A stretch of 64,000 nt of DNA from the NCBI RefSeq assembly GCF_900187025.1, contig NZ_LT906478.1, positions 542,001 to 606,000 on the forward strand, written 5' to 3'. Position 1 is the stretch's first letter. Each line of letters begins with the position of its first letter. Shown here one piece after another: positions 36,722-44,887 of the stretch. The notes below the pieces were generated by a model. The model was not told the origin of the DNA and made no database searches. It saw nothing but the letters and a program-made list of their open reading frames with translations. The position numbers and the translations under genes are program-made. The DNA comes from Listeria ivanovii subsp. ivanovii (lineage in GTDB: Bacteria; Bacillota; Bacilli; Lactobacillales; Listeriaceae).

Positions 36722-37663
36722 ATGAAAGCAGTAGTAATCGAAAATTACGGTGGTAAAGAACAGTTAAAAGAAAAAGAAGTTGCAATGCCTAAACCAGGAA
36801 AAAATCAAGTTATCGTAAAAGAAAGTGCGACTTCGATTAATCCGATTGACTGGAAGCTTCGTGAAGGATATTTAAAACAAATGATGGACTGGGAATTCCC
36901 AATTATTTTAGGTTGGGATGTTGCTGGTGTTATTTCTGAAGTAGGAGAAGGCGTAACAGATTGGAAAGTTGGCGAAAAAGTATTTGCTCGTCCAGAAACA
37001 ACTCGTTTTGGGACCTACGCAGAATATACTGCAGTAGATGATCATTTGCTAGCAAAAATTCCAGACAGCATTAGTTTTGAAGAAGCTGCTTCTGTTCCAC
37101 TTGCTGGCTTAACAGCATGGCAAGCACTATTTGACCATGCAAAACTTCAAAAAGGTGAGAAAGTATTGATTCATGCAGGTGCAGGTGGCGTTGGAACTTT
37201 TGCAATTCAATTAGCCAAACACGCTGGTGCAGAAGTAATCACAACTGCTAGCGCTAAAAACCATGAATTACTGAAATCACTTGGAGCAGATCAAGTAATT
37301 GATTATAAAGAAGTTGATTTTAAAGATGTTCTTTCTGATATTGATGTGGTTTTTGATACAATGGGTGGACAAATCGAAACAGATAGTTATGATGTTTTAA
37401 AAGAAGGAACTGGTCGATTAGTAAGCATTGTAGGGATTTCTAACGAGGAAAAGGCAAAAGAAAAAAATGTGACAGCGACTGGGATTTGGCTAGAACCTAA
37501 TGGTAAACAGCTGAATGAGTTGGCTAAATTATTAGAAAATAAAACAGTAAAAGCGATTGTTGGTAAAACTTTCCCATTCTCAGAAAAAGGTGTTTTTGAT
37601 GCCCATGCATTAAGTGAAACACACCATGCAGTTGGAAAAATAGTAATTTCATTTAATAAATAA
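36722..37663 (+). CDS. NADP-dependent quinone-type oxidoreductase (MDR superfamily)
   Basis: A 313-residue zinc-independent medium-chain reductase. It has a GroES-like N-terminal domain (SINPIDWKLREGY, WDVAGVISEVGEGV) and a Rossmann domain with AGAGGVGTFAIQLAK (~143-157). Zinc ligands are missing, as in quinone reductases. It is co-transcribed with the MarR gene and ends at a terminator. Confidence 0.92.
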   Translation: MKAVVIENYGGKEQLKEKEVAMPKPGKNQVIVKESATSINPIDWKLREGYLKQMMDWEFPIILGWDVAGVISEVGEGVTDWKVGEKVFARPETTRFGTYAEYTAVDDHLLAKIPDSISFEEAASVPLAGLTAWQALFDHAKLQKGEKVLIHAGAGGVGTFAIQLAKHAGAEVITTASAKNHELLKSLGADQVIDYKEVDFKDVLSDIDVVFDTMGGQIETDSYDVLKEGTGRLVSIVGISNEEKAKEKNVTATGIWLEPNGKQLNELAKLLENKTVKAIVGKTFPFSEKGVFDAHALSETHHAVGKIVISFNK

Positions 37664-37671
37664 TATTTTTG

Positions 37672-37705
37672 AGAGGCTAGATGGCAACATCTAGCCTTTT
37701 TTGTT
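37672..37705 (+). terminator. Terminator after quinone oxidoreductase gene
   Basis: GAGGCTAGATG and CATCTAGCCTT form a stem followed by T residues. Confidence 0.85.
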
Positions 37706-37756
37706 GTTTGCTGGAATAGTTTTGGTGAGATATAATAACGAAAAGGCGGTGTTTGA

Positions 37757-38278
37757 ATGGAAATAATCGAATTACAGGATGGACAAATAATAACAATTAG
37801 AAAAGCAGCGAAAGAAGATGCTAGTATTATCATTCCTTATTTAAATGAAGTCGCAGGCGAGACAGATTTTTTATCATTTGGAAAAGATGAATTTATGATG
37901 AGCATTGGGGATGAAGCAGAATACATAGAAAAAAATAATGGAGTGATGTTTTTAGTCTTTATGGACGATAAGCTAGCTAGTGTTTCTCAGCTAATAGGGC
38001 ATACTAAAAAAAGAGAGCTACATACATGCGAATTAGCTATTTCGATACGAAAGGAATTTTGGGGGCTTGGTATTGGTAAGATTTGTTTGGGAAAACTGAT
38101 TCAATACGCTAAGCATGATGAATTGTTGAAATTAATCTATTTAGAAGTTGTTTCTGAAAATAAGAGAGCATTAAGTTTGTATAAAAATATTGGATTTATA
38201 GAAGCAGGAGAAATTCCAGCTTTAATGCGAGTGGATGATCGTTATTTAGATGTGAAAATGATGTATTTACCTGTTTAA
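37757..38278 (+). CDS. GNAT family N-acetyltransferase
   Basis: A 173-residue GNAT protein with the acetyl-CoA-binding motif A (ISIRKEFWGLGIGKICLGKLI, ~94-114) and motif B (YLEVVSENKRALSLYKNIGFIEAGE). It resembles the RimI/SpeG-type small acetyltransferases; the acceptor is unknown. ATG 37757 follows AAGGCGGTG. Its stop overlaps, tail to tail, the end of a small minus-strand HTH gene. Confidence 0.9.
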   Translation: MEIIELQDGQIITIRKAAKEDASIIIPYLNEVAGETDFLSFGKDEFMMSIGDEAEYIEKNNGVMFLVFMDDKLASVSQLIGHTKKRELHTCELAISIRKEFWGLGIGKICLGKLIQYAKHDELLKLIYLEVVSENKRALSLYKNIGFIEAGEIPALMRVDDRYLDVKMMYLPV

Positions 38279-38517
38279 TCCTCTATGATATAGGTAAGAT
38301 CATTTGCAACTTCTAAGTCACTCAGCTGTTCAGCAACTACATCAGCCCCAGTATTTAATCTGTTGGCAATTTGGCTGAGAACACGAAGACTAATATCAGA
38401 AGTACGGATGTTTTTTTTAATTAGTTTATTTAGAGTACCTTTTTTCAAATAAGTATTTGCTTCGATTTCGGTAATAGTAGTGTGATTAATTGCTAAAAAT
38501 TGTTCAATTGGATGCAT
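38275..38517 (-). CDS. Small Xre-like DNA-binding protein
   Basis: An 80-residue protein with a predicted helix-turn-helix (TEIEANTYLKKGTLNKLIKKN, ~16-36), then LRVLSQIANRLNTGADVVAEQL, resembling the DNA-binding half of a small antitoxin or Xre regulator. The ATG follows AGAGGTG. No toxin partner is adjacent. Assignment is by pattern only. Confidence 0.65.
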   Translation of the reverse strand: MHPIEQFLAINHTTITEIEANTYLKKGTLNKLIKKNIRTSDISLRVLSQIANRLNTGADVVAEQLSDLEVANDLTYIIED

Positions 38518-38623
38518 TCTTTCACCTCTTTCAAATAGTTAACTTTATGAATTAATTATACCTAATTTTACTTTTGGGATAAACTATAAAGTCTTACAAA
38601 TGAAGTGGAAGGGAGGGAATTAA

Positions 38624-39531
38624 GTGAATGATTTAAAAAATTGTTTAAAAATGGTCTGCCAATTTAGAATGGATTACCTCAAAGTCACCTTACTACTTAC
38701 ATAGTTCAAGCATTTATTTATTTATTTATTATTTCTTTTTCTTTATTGTTAGGATTACTGGTGTACCAGGGGTTACAGATGCTAACTTAGGTGAGTTATT
38801 TTCAAGTCCAATGGCTGTGATTTTGTTAGCTTTTTTAGTATTACTTATCTTATTATTCATTTATTATGAATTAGGGTTCTTTATATTAATGGCTATTTAT
38901 CAATTAAGAGGAGAAGCCTATACCGTTTTCAAAATTATCCAAAGGCTCCATGCCAAAGCAAAATATTTTATTAGTTTTCAAGCTATTTACTTTCTTGTAT
39001 ATTTCTTTTTGCTATTACCGATTGCGGGACTGTCTTTACCACTGACGATTACAGGGAACTTATATCTACCTCATTTTATTACGGATGAATTGATGAAAAG
39101 CACAGTGGGTATGTGGTTCTATTTTATTGTGATTGCGATTATTTTTTACCTTAGTGCGAGGCTTGTTTTTGCCTTACCCTATTTTATAGAAGATAAGTCA
39201 CTGAAAATTAACGGTGCGATAAAGAAAAGCTGGAAATTTCCTCAGAAACGTTTATTTATTATGTTGTTAAAATGGGTTTTGATAAGTATTATTGCGGGGT
39301 TTGTTATCTCGTTAATTGCCGCATATTAGTTCTATATAGCATCTTTAGAGGGAAATATTGCTGCAGCAAAAAGAATAAAATCGACCTACTTATTGAAGTA
39401 AAACTACAAGGAAAAATATCGATGGGATAATAACGAATTATCCTGCCAAAGCGATTGAGCTCAGAGATACTTTTAATGAAAACGATTCATTAATAAGCCG
39501 AGTCAAGAATCGATTGCCGTTTTTAAACTAA
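38624..39531 (+). pseudogene. Decayed membrane glycerophosphodiester phosphodiesterase (GDPD) gene
   Basis: Fragments in different frames follow the order of a membrane-domain GDPD protein. A GTG at 38624 opens VNDLKNCLKMVCQFRMDYLKV and stops at 38702. A second frame reads YIVQAFIYLFIISF. A third runs from about 38750 (RITGVPGVTDANLGELFSSP) into a 172-residue membrane stretch ending at 39329. Then come DKIDLLIEVK-like remnant KNKIDLLIEVKLQG (~39377) and the typical GDPD C-terminal signature IITNYPAKAIELR ending at 39531. The catalytic core between these is largely deleted. Intact relatives are about 600 residues. The 172-residue piece could still be expressed. Confidence 0.82.
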
Positions 39532-39539
39532 ACGATTAA

Positions 39540-39575
39540 AAATCCCGCAAACATATCGATGTCTACGGGATTGAT
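39540..39575 (-). terminator. Terminator of the DUF4352 lipoprotein gene
   Basis: On the minus strand AATCCCG...CGGGATT with internal pairing of GACAT/ATGTT, followed by T residues. Confidence 0.75.
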
Positions 39576-39576
39576 T

Positions 39577-40071
39577 TTATTTTAATTCAAATGATTTTTT
39601 CACTGTATTGTCGCTAAGGCTAATAAGTTCTTTTGCTTCAACATCCACCTTGTTTTGAGTATCTTGTAAGCTGTAGATGTCTGTTACTTCTAAGCTTGCG
39701 CCTGGTTGAACATCTTTATCGATACCACCCATATCACTGCCTGATGATACAGTTGTTTCCAGTTGTGTTCCGTTTTGGAAAGCTTGCTGATCGATAGCTA
39801 CCATAAATGAAATATTTTCTTCACTATTATTTGTGAATTTTGTTTTAACTGCAATCGCATCTTTGCCTTCGTAATCTTTCACAACTTCTGAACTGAGAAT
39901 TTCTACTTTATAATCTCCAAGTTTATTAGGATCTGCCTTCTTTTTCTCTTTTGTTTCTGCTTTAGCTGTTTCTGATTTACTTGATGTATCTTCTGTTCCT
40001 CCGCAAGCTGATAGTGCAAGAGCGAAAGTAAGAACCCCCATTAGTAGTATAGCGTGTTTCCATTTTTTCAT
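39577..40071 (-). CDS. DUF4352 domain lipoprotein
   Basis: A 164-residue lipoprotein with a signal peptide and lipobox LSAC (Cys23), a Lys/Glu/Ser-rich linker and an Ig-like DUF4352 domain (~50-164). It is anchored to the outer face of the membrane. The binding partner is unknown. It sits downstream of a membrane Ser/Thr kinase on the same strand but behind a hairpin, so it is probably a separate transcript. Confidence 0.88.
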   Translation of the reverse strand: MKKWKHAILLMGVLTFALALSACGGTEDTSSKSETAKAETKEKKKADPNKLGDYKVEILSSEVVKDYEGKDAIAVKTKFTNNSEENISFMVAIDQQAFQNGTQLETTVSSGSDMGGIDKDVQPGASLEVTDIYSLQDTQNKVDVEAKELISLSDNTVKKSFELK

Positions 40072-40121
40072 TGTATTCTCTCCTTTTTATTTTATCTGTT
40101 TCCATTAGACCATGTGAACAT

Positions 40122-40152
40122 AAGAAAAGTCCTATGCAATGGGCATAAGACT
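40122..40152 (-). terminator. Terminator overlapping the end of the kinase gene
   Basis: On the minus strand AGTCTTATGC and GCATAGGACT pair around a 5-base loop, followed by TTTTCTT. The left arm includes the kinase stop codon. Confidence 0.75.
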
Positions 40153-41266
40153 AAAGGAAAAGCGTATTAAATGTTCCTGATATCATAATACAAATAAAAA
40201 GGTAAACAACGAAGCCAATTATTTTTTTTATTAGCGACGGGGATTTAAGTAAAGGTAATTTTGCCCAAATATCGCATAAATTAGTTAAAAGTATAAAGGT
40301 TGGAACAATCAAAATAAAATTACTAAAAAAGTTTAATGAATGACTTATCTTGGAACCTTCTGGTGGTCCGCCGAACAAACCAATTAATATACAGATATAG
40401 CCAAACACCGCAATTATCATTTTCCAAGGACGCCATGTTCTAAAGCCAGGGATGTTTCTATACCAAAAAAGATAAGCGTTATCTGGTGTTTTAGCTGTAC
40501 TTTCAAAACTTGCAAAATCAGATAATTCAGAGACAAAAGTTGGACCAAGAGAGTCATTTTTAATCGCTGTTCGAAATGCTTCGATAGTTTGGTAGCGTTT
40601 GTCTGGATCAAAGGATGCAGCACGAACAGCAATTTTTTCTAGAGAAGTAATCGTTTCTTGTTTGGGGAGCGTGTTTTTTCCAAGCAATAGTTCGAGCATG
40701 AGAACGCCGATGCTGTATATATCTGAGCGCATATCGGTTTGCGAATAACCATATTGTTCAGGAGATGCATAACCAATCGTTCCTAGATTAATGGTATCTT
40801 GATTTTTCCCCACCTCATAAACTCGAGAAGCATCAAAATCAATTAATTTTAAAATCCCATCGCTAGAAATCATAATATTGGATGGTTTAATATCACGGTG
40901 GATAATAGCATTAGCGTGAAGTTCAGCAAGCGCGTTAGCCAGCATTAGCATAAGTCTGGTTACTTCATCAGGCGCAAATGTCGAATGTATTTTCATTAAG
41001 TCTGCTAAATTTCTGCCATTAATATATTCTTCGTAGACAATTAAATATTTGCCGTTCGGTATCATCACATCGATTTTAGGTAGATAATTACTGGATAATT
41101 TTTTAAGTTGCTCAATAACAGGAGCATAGCCAATCGGAAGCACCTTACGAACAAATAATTCTCCTGACGAAATATTCCGAGTGAGTATAGCAGGATTTTC
41201 TTTATCGTTTAATTTATCTAATTCTTTGTATTGTTCTTCTATAAAAGCAAGCGTCATTTCTCCCAT
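40151..41266 (-). CDS. Membrane-anchored Ser/Thr protein kinase (no PASTA domains)
   Basis: A 371-residue Hanks-type kinase with ATP-site Lys41 (LFVRKVL), catalytic loop HRDIKPSN (123-130), Mg-binding motif IDFDAS (143-145 DFD in place of DFG), and TIGYASPEQYG as the activation/P+1 segment. The C-terminus (~278-371) has three hydrophobic helices. Unlike PrkC it lacks extracellular PASTA repeats. It is divergent from a gene that is frameshifted here. Substrates are unknown. Confidence 0.92.
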   Translation of the reverse strand: MGEMTLAFIEEQYKELDKLNDKENPAILTRNISSGELFVRKVLPIGYAPVIEQLKKLSSNYLPKIDVMIPNGKYLIVYEEYINGRNLADLMKIHSTFAPDEVTRLMLMLANALAELHANAIIHRDIKPSNIMISSDGILKLIDFDASRVYEVGKNQDTINLGTIGYASPEQYGYSQTDMRSDIYSIGVLMLELLLGKNTLPKQETITSLEKIAVRAASFDPDKRYQTIEAFRTAIKNDSLGPTFVSELSDFASFESTAKTPDNAYLFWYRNIPGFRTWRPWKMIIAVFGYICILIGLFGGPPEGSKISHSLNFFSNFILIVPTFILLTNLCDIWAKLPLLKSPSLIKKIIGFVVYLFICIMISGTFNTLFL

Positions 41267-41374
41267 TTACATAAAATCCTCTCTACACCTTTATAGTAAA
41301 ATTATAGCATGAAGCATAGTAGTCTGGTACTTATTCCGTGATATAATGAAAAAAAACAGTCGGAGGCATGCCTA

Positions 41375-41831
41375 ATGGATGGGGAAAAAGAGACAAGTAA
41401 GTTACTTCATGAATTAAAAAAAGCGACCAATTTGCGCCAAGTTTTAGATGAAAATGAGGGTGAATTTAAATCAAATGAGATGGTTAGCTATTTAAAGGAA
41501 TTATTAACAGAAAAGAATTTGACGAAAGCAAGTGTTATTCGTGCGGCAAGACTTCATGAAACATATGGCTACCAAATATTTAGTGGGGTGAGACGGCCGT
41601 CACGGGACCGTACGATTGCGGCTTTCTTTTGGATTTAAACTTTCTGGATTAGAAGCTAGTCGTTTGCTAAAATATACGGAATATCCACCACTATACGCTA
41701 AAAATCGTCGGGATGCGATTATCATTTTTGCTTTGGATCATGGCTATTCACTTGATCAAACAAATGATTCGTTATATGATCTAGAAGAAGCACTGATTGA
41801 AACATACAAAGAAGAAAAGCCACTCATTTAA
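41375..41831 (+). pseudogene. Conserved Listeria gene beside the kinase, frameshifted by one extra G
   Basis: The first frame (from ATG 41375) encodes MDGEKETSKLLHELKKATN through SGVRRPSRDRTIA and then ends abruptly at 41638 with AFFWI. The second frame continues as LSFGFKLSGLEASRLLKYTEY to 41831 (EEKPLI). Removing one G from GCGG at 41618-41621 joins them into one ~151-residue protein. It has an Xre-like helix-turn-helix feel (LTEKNLTKASVIRAARLHETYGYQIFSGVRRPSRDR). A translational slip or a sequencing error is not excluded. The intact gene would be a natural partner of the divergent kinase. Confidence 0.85.
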
Positions 41832-41876
41832 ATTTTAAGTATGATAGAGATAAACATATTTGATTGGAGACTAGCT

Positions 41877-42266
41877 ATGCTAAATAAACAAACAATTTTA
41901 GAAGTGGCAACAAGTGAAAAAAATGCAGGAGATTTTCCTAAAGTTATCGCAGGTTTCAAACAAATTGGTGTAGTCAAATATCAATTCCTTGTACAAAAAG
42001 GTATGTATGTATTTTGGGATGCGAGCGAAAAGAAGATAGAAGCGCAACTAAATGGTGTTCCTAAACCAGTTTCTACAGAAGTTTCAATAGATAAAATTAA
42101 AAAAGCTGTTCAACAAGCTCAAGCAGGTTCCATCCATTTTGAAGCATTTATAGAATTAGCTGGTTTAGCAGGAATCGCTCTTTGGGAAGCGGATTTAGGT
42201 AAAATGACAGTTACTTATATGAACGAGACTTTAAGGGAGGCACTTATCGAGCTAATTCCAGAATAA
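41877..42266 (+). CDS. DUF1398 family protein
   Basis: A 129-residue soluble protein matching DUF1398 (VIAGFKQIGVVKYQFLVQKGMYVFWDA; FIELAGLAGIALWEADLGKMTVTYMN). Function is unknown. The ATG at 41877 follows TTGGAGA by six bases; the frame can be extended to 41841 but that would include the SD. Confidence 0.85.
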   Translation: MLNKQTILEVATSEKNAGDFPKVIAGFKQIGVVKYQFLVQKGMYVFWDASEKKIEAQLNGVPKPVSTEVSIDKIKKAVQQAQAGSIHFEAFIELAGLAGIALWEADLGKMTVTYMNETLREALIELIPE

Positions 42267-42359
42267 AAAGTTAAAGGCAATAATTTATTGTCTTTTTTAA
42301 TACTTTTTAATAAATGAAAATATGTTAAGCTAAAATAGATAGAAAAGAGGTAATGCTAA

Positions 42360-43100
42360 ATGGACATAATAACATATTTTCTAATAGCGCTTAGTACAAG
42401 TGTTATCGGGAGCTTTTTAGGAATAGGCGGCGGTGTTATCCTTTTGCCAATCCTATTACTGATGGGTGTTTCTCAGGGAACAGCTGCTTTTAGTTCTGCA
42501 TTAACGGTATTTACAATGGCGATTTTTACTTGTAGCATCTACTTTAAACGCAAACAAGGGAATGTTGGATTAGCATTAAAAATAGCGATTACAAGTATCC
42601 CAACCACTTTTTTAGGAGCCATGGTTAATCAAATGCTACCTGAAACAGTTTATCGTTTTTTATATGGAGCTTTAATCGTCGTACTGCTGCTACTAATGGT
42701 GTGGAAAAAGAAACGCCATGGTGAACAACCACATTTTCTAAGTAAATACCGGATTATGCCATTTGTATTTGGCGTTATAATTGGATTTTTAGCAGGTTTG
42801 TTCGGTATTGGCGGAGGACCAATTGTCATACCAATACTACTGTTAATATTTATGCTAAATCAAAAAACGGCATCCGCCACATCTAGCTATGTAACGCTAC
42901 TAACTTCATTTGCGAGCATTGGTTCTTATGCGATTATCGGTGGGAGTGATTTTTCAATTGGAATTTATATGATACCTGGAGCAATTCTTGGAGCGATAAT
43001 TGGTACTCATTTAAACAAATTACTTGATGAAAAATGGATTGCGATTCTATTTAATATACTTTTAGTCGCTTTATTTGCATTAAACTTAATTAAGATTTAA
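42360..43100 (+). CDS. TauE/SafE family anion permease
   Basis: A 246-residue protein with two repeats of the TauE/SafE motif (SFLGIGGGVILLPILLLMGV at ~17; AGLFGIGGGPIVIPILLLIF at ~141) and eight helices. The family exports or takes up organosulfur or other anions; the substrate is unknown. The ATG at 42360 follows AAGAGG. It ends at a terminator. Confidence 0.9.
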   Translation: MDIITYFLIALSTSVIGSFLGIGGGVILLPILLLMGVSQGTAAFSSALTVFTMAIFTCSIYFKRKQGNVGLALKIAITSIPTTFLGAMVNQMLPETVYRFLYGALIVVLLLLMVWKKKRHGEQPHFLSKYRIMPFVFGVIIGFLAGLFGIGGGPIVIPILLLIFMLNQKTASATSSYVTLLTSFASIGSYAIIGGSDFSIGIYMIPGAILGAIIGTHLNKLLDEKWIAILFNILLVALFALNLIKI

Positions 43101-43102
43101 TA

Positions 43103-43137
43103 AAAACAAGCTACGAAAATTAGCTTGTTTTTATTGT
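43103..43137 (+). terminator. Terminator after TauE/SafE gene
   Basis: AAACAAGCTA and TAGCTTGTTT form a stem with a T run. Confidence 0.85.
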
Positions 43138-43181
43138 ATCGCGTTTTTATGGTAAGCTTAAAGGGACGAGGGGGGGATAAT

Positions 43182-43460
43182 ATGAAGAAGAGCTGGCAAG
43201 ACTTTGTTGCATTTTTGCTAACAATCTTAACGGTAACTTGGGTTATTTTGACTTGGGGATTACATATTTCAGACATCGTACCAGGTGGAGAAAAGGGGCT
43301 TTTATACAAACTTATTCCGCTATTTCTAAGCATTATTTCTACTGTTAGTGTTTTTTTTGTGAAGGAAAAGTTGGTGAAATGGATTCTTTTAAGTTTTAAT
43401 ATTTTATTATTAGTTTTGATATTTTTTATTTATCATGTTGGGGAAATAGGGATGCTTTAA
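43182..43460 (+). CDS. Small membrane protein, function unknown
   Basis: 92 residues with three hydrophobic helices (~8-27, 42-60, 66-86). The ATG at 43182 follows GAGGGGGG by six bases; the longer frame to 43125 overlaps the preceding terminator and is rejected. It is followed 15 bases later by a DUF3116-like gene, so the two form an operon. Confidence 0.75.
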   Translation: MKKSWQDFVAFLLTILTVTWVILTWGLHISDIVPGGEKGLLYKLIPLFLSIISTVSVFFVKEKLVKWILLSFNILLLVLIFFIYHVGEIGML

Positions 43461-43475
43461 GTAGGAGTTGATACG

Positions 43476-43748
43476 ATGGAACGACCAACGGAAGCGGTGA
43501 TTTATCAGATTTTATCTAGAACCGAGGATGCAAATGCCACGATGGATCACTTGATGTATGAACGGATGTCGTTTCCAGGGGCTAAATCATTTACTAAAAA
43601 TCAATTACTTTTTGCAGTCTATTGGTTGGAAGAGAATGAATTTGTTTTTCGGAGCACGGATGGTCGGACAACTAGATATTTCAGAACAACGAAGGGGAAT
43701 GCAAAATTGGCTGAAACAGAACGAATACATTTAAATATGACAAAATAA
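43476..43748 (+). CDS. DUF3116-like small winged-helix protein
   Basis: A 90-residue protein resembling the Listeria-specific DUF3116 family. The predicted pattern is three helices then a beta wing (TKNQLLFAVYWLEENEFVFRSTDGRTTRYFRTTKGNAKL), suggesting a winged-helix DNA-binding fold. Function is unknown. Confidence 0.75.
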   Translation: MERPTEAVIYQILSRTEDANATMDHLMYERMSFPGAKSFTKNQLLFAVYWLEENEFVFRSTDGRTTRYFRTTKGNAKLAETERIHLNMTK

Positions 43749-43793
43749 AATGGCTTGAAGTCCTATAGATTTTGGATCTCAAGCCATTTTTTT
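43745..43793. terminator. Bidirectional terminator between DUF3116-like and GNAT genes
   Basis: AAAATGGCTTGA and TCAAGCCATTTTTT form a stem between convergent genes. Confidence 0.85.
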
Positions 43794-44253
43794 AAAGATA
43801 TTTAGCCATTGTGATATCCGTGTTTTTAAAACCAACCTTGTTATATAAACAGATAGCAGTATGATTATGAGCAAAAACATGAAGTTCCATTTTATTAATC
43901 TGCATTTCTTTAGCCAAAATATCTAAAGCCTCTAAACTTTTAGTACCAAAACCTTGGCCACGGAATTCCTCAAAAATAACGAAATCATAGATAAAAGCAG
44001 CTTTTTGGGAAGTAGTTTCGTCGGTATGAAACCAAAGATAGCCAATTTTTTGAGAGGTGAAAATGCTATAAAGATGTTCGTTTGGTGTTGTGACTCCGTC
44101 AAAAAGTAATTTGTCAAAGGACGCTTTTGATTTAGCTAAAGCTTCCTGTTCAGACCAAGTGCCAGCTTCAACTTTATCTTTTGCATAATCGGTAATAGCG
44201 GACGATAAGAAATCTTCCAAATCTACGGAAGTCATTTTTTGTAAGTGTAAAAT
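43792..44253 (-). CDS. GNAT family N-acetyltransferase, probably starting at a rare ATT codon
   Basis: A GNAT protein with YDFVIFEEFRGQGFGTKSLEALD (motif A), LHVFAHNHTAICLYNKVGF (motif B) and C-terminal TDITMAKYL. The first ATG (44235) leaves out the usual first beta strand and has no SD. Upstream in frame lie six more codons (I-L-H-L-Q-K) beginning with ATT at 44253. A strong AAAGGAG (plus 44263-44269) is nine bases before that ATT. Initiation at ATT would give 153 residues and a normal N-terminus; from ATG it is 147. The acceptor is unknown. Confidence 0.82.
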   Translation of the reverse strand: MLHLQKMTSVDLEDFLSSAITDYAKDKVEAGTWSEQEALAKSKASFDKLLFDGVTTPNEHLYSIFTSQKIGYLWFHTDETTSQKAAFIYDFVIFEEFRGQGFGTKSLEALDILAKEMQINKMELHVFAHNHTAICLYNKVGFKNTDITMAKYL

Positions 44254-44320
44254 AGACGTTCACTCCTTTATTCTAAGTATAACACGGAATGAATTCTATT
44301 TTTGAACAAAAATGGTAAGC

Positions 44321-44344
44321 CTTGACTTGAAGTGCACTCCAAGT
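44321..44344 (+). promoter_or_regulatory. MerR-type operator/promoter upstream of the flavodoxin-like gene
   Basis: The -35-like CTTGAC (44321-44326) runs into the dyad ACTTGAAGTGCACTCCAAGT (44325-44344), near-perfectly palindromic around AGTGCACT. The layout fits the spacer operators used by NmlR/AdhR-type MerR regulators. A MerR gene lies downstream. Confidence 0.6.
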
Positions 44345-44374
44345 GTTTTCATTTAATTAACGAAGGAGTGAATT

Positions 44375-44794
44375 GTGAAAATGAATAAATCAAGTTTATT
44401 TATTAATGCAAGTCAAAATCGAGAGGGAAATACTGCTAAATTAGCAAAAGAATATTTTGGAAATCAATCATATAAACAGATTAACTTGGTTGATTATAAT
44501 ATTAAGCAACTAGGTCAAGTAGAAGGTCTAGATGATTTTGAACAGGTTCGTTCAGAATTAGAAGCAGCTGAAAATATTGTCATCGGAACAGCTATATATT
44601 GGTCAGACATGACAGGGCTACTTAAAACTTTTATTGATCGACACGAATCAGTTGACGCACGCTATAGTGGCAAAAATGTAAAGATTATCGTACAAGGATC
44701 TGGGCCAACTAAAGAAGAAATATATGCTATTTCTCATATTTTTGAACATTTTTCGGAACGTTTTGGTATGGAGTATCGAGGCGTGATAAGCTGA
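44375..44794 (+). CDS. Flavodoxin-like NAD(P)H-dependent FMN reductase family protein
   Basis: A 139-residue flavodoxin-fold protein with FINASQNREGNTAKLAK as FMN phosphate loop and GTAIYWSDMTGLLKTFIDRH as the second flavin loop. It is shorter than typical members (~170-180), ending at FGMEYRGVIS, and no homologous continuation is seen after the stop, so it may be a natural short form. The GTG at 44375 follows GAAGGAG. A MerR-type operator sits upstream. Confidence 0.82.
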   Translation: MKMNKSSLFINASQNREGNTAKLAKEYFGNQSYKQINLVDYNIKQLGQVEGLDDFEQVRSELEAAENIVIGTAIYWSDMTGLLKTFIDRHESVDARYSGKNVKIIVQGSGPTKEEIYAISHIFEHFSERFGMEYRGVIS

Positions 44795-44887
44795 TAACAG
44801 AATACTAATTGATAACTAAGTGTAGATCGAATATTTGTCTTGTTGAAAGTATAATAGTAGCAACAATGATTTTAGGAGGGGCAAAAA

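Noticed and set aside
38811-39329. 172-aa ORF as an independent membrane protein
   Set aside because: Flanking remnants with GDPD signatures in other frames show it is part of a decayed larger gene, though expression is not excluded.
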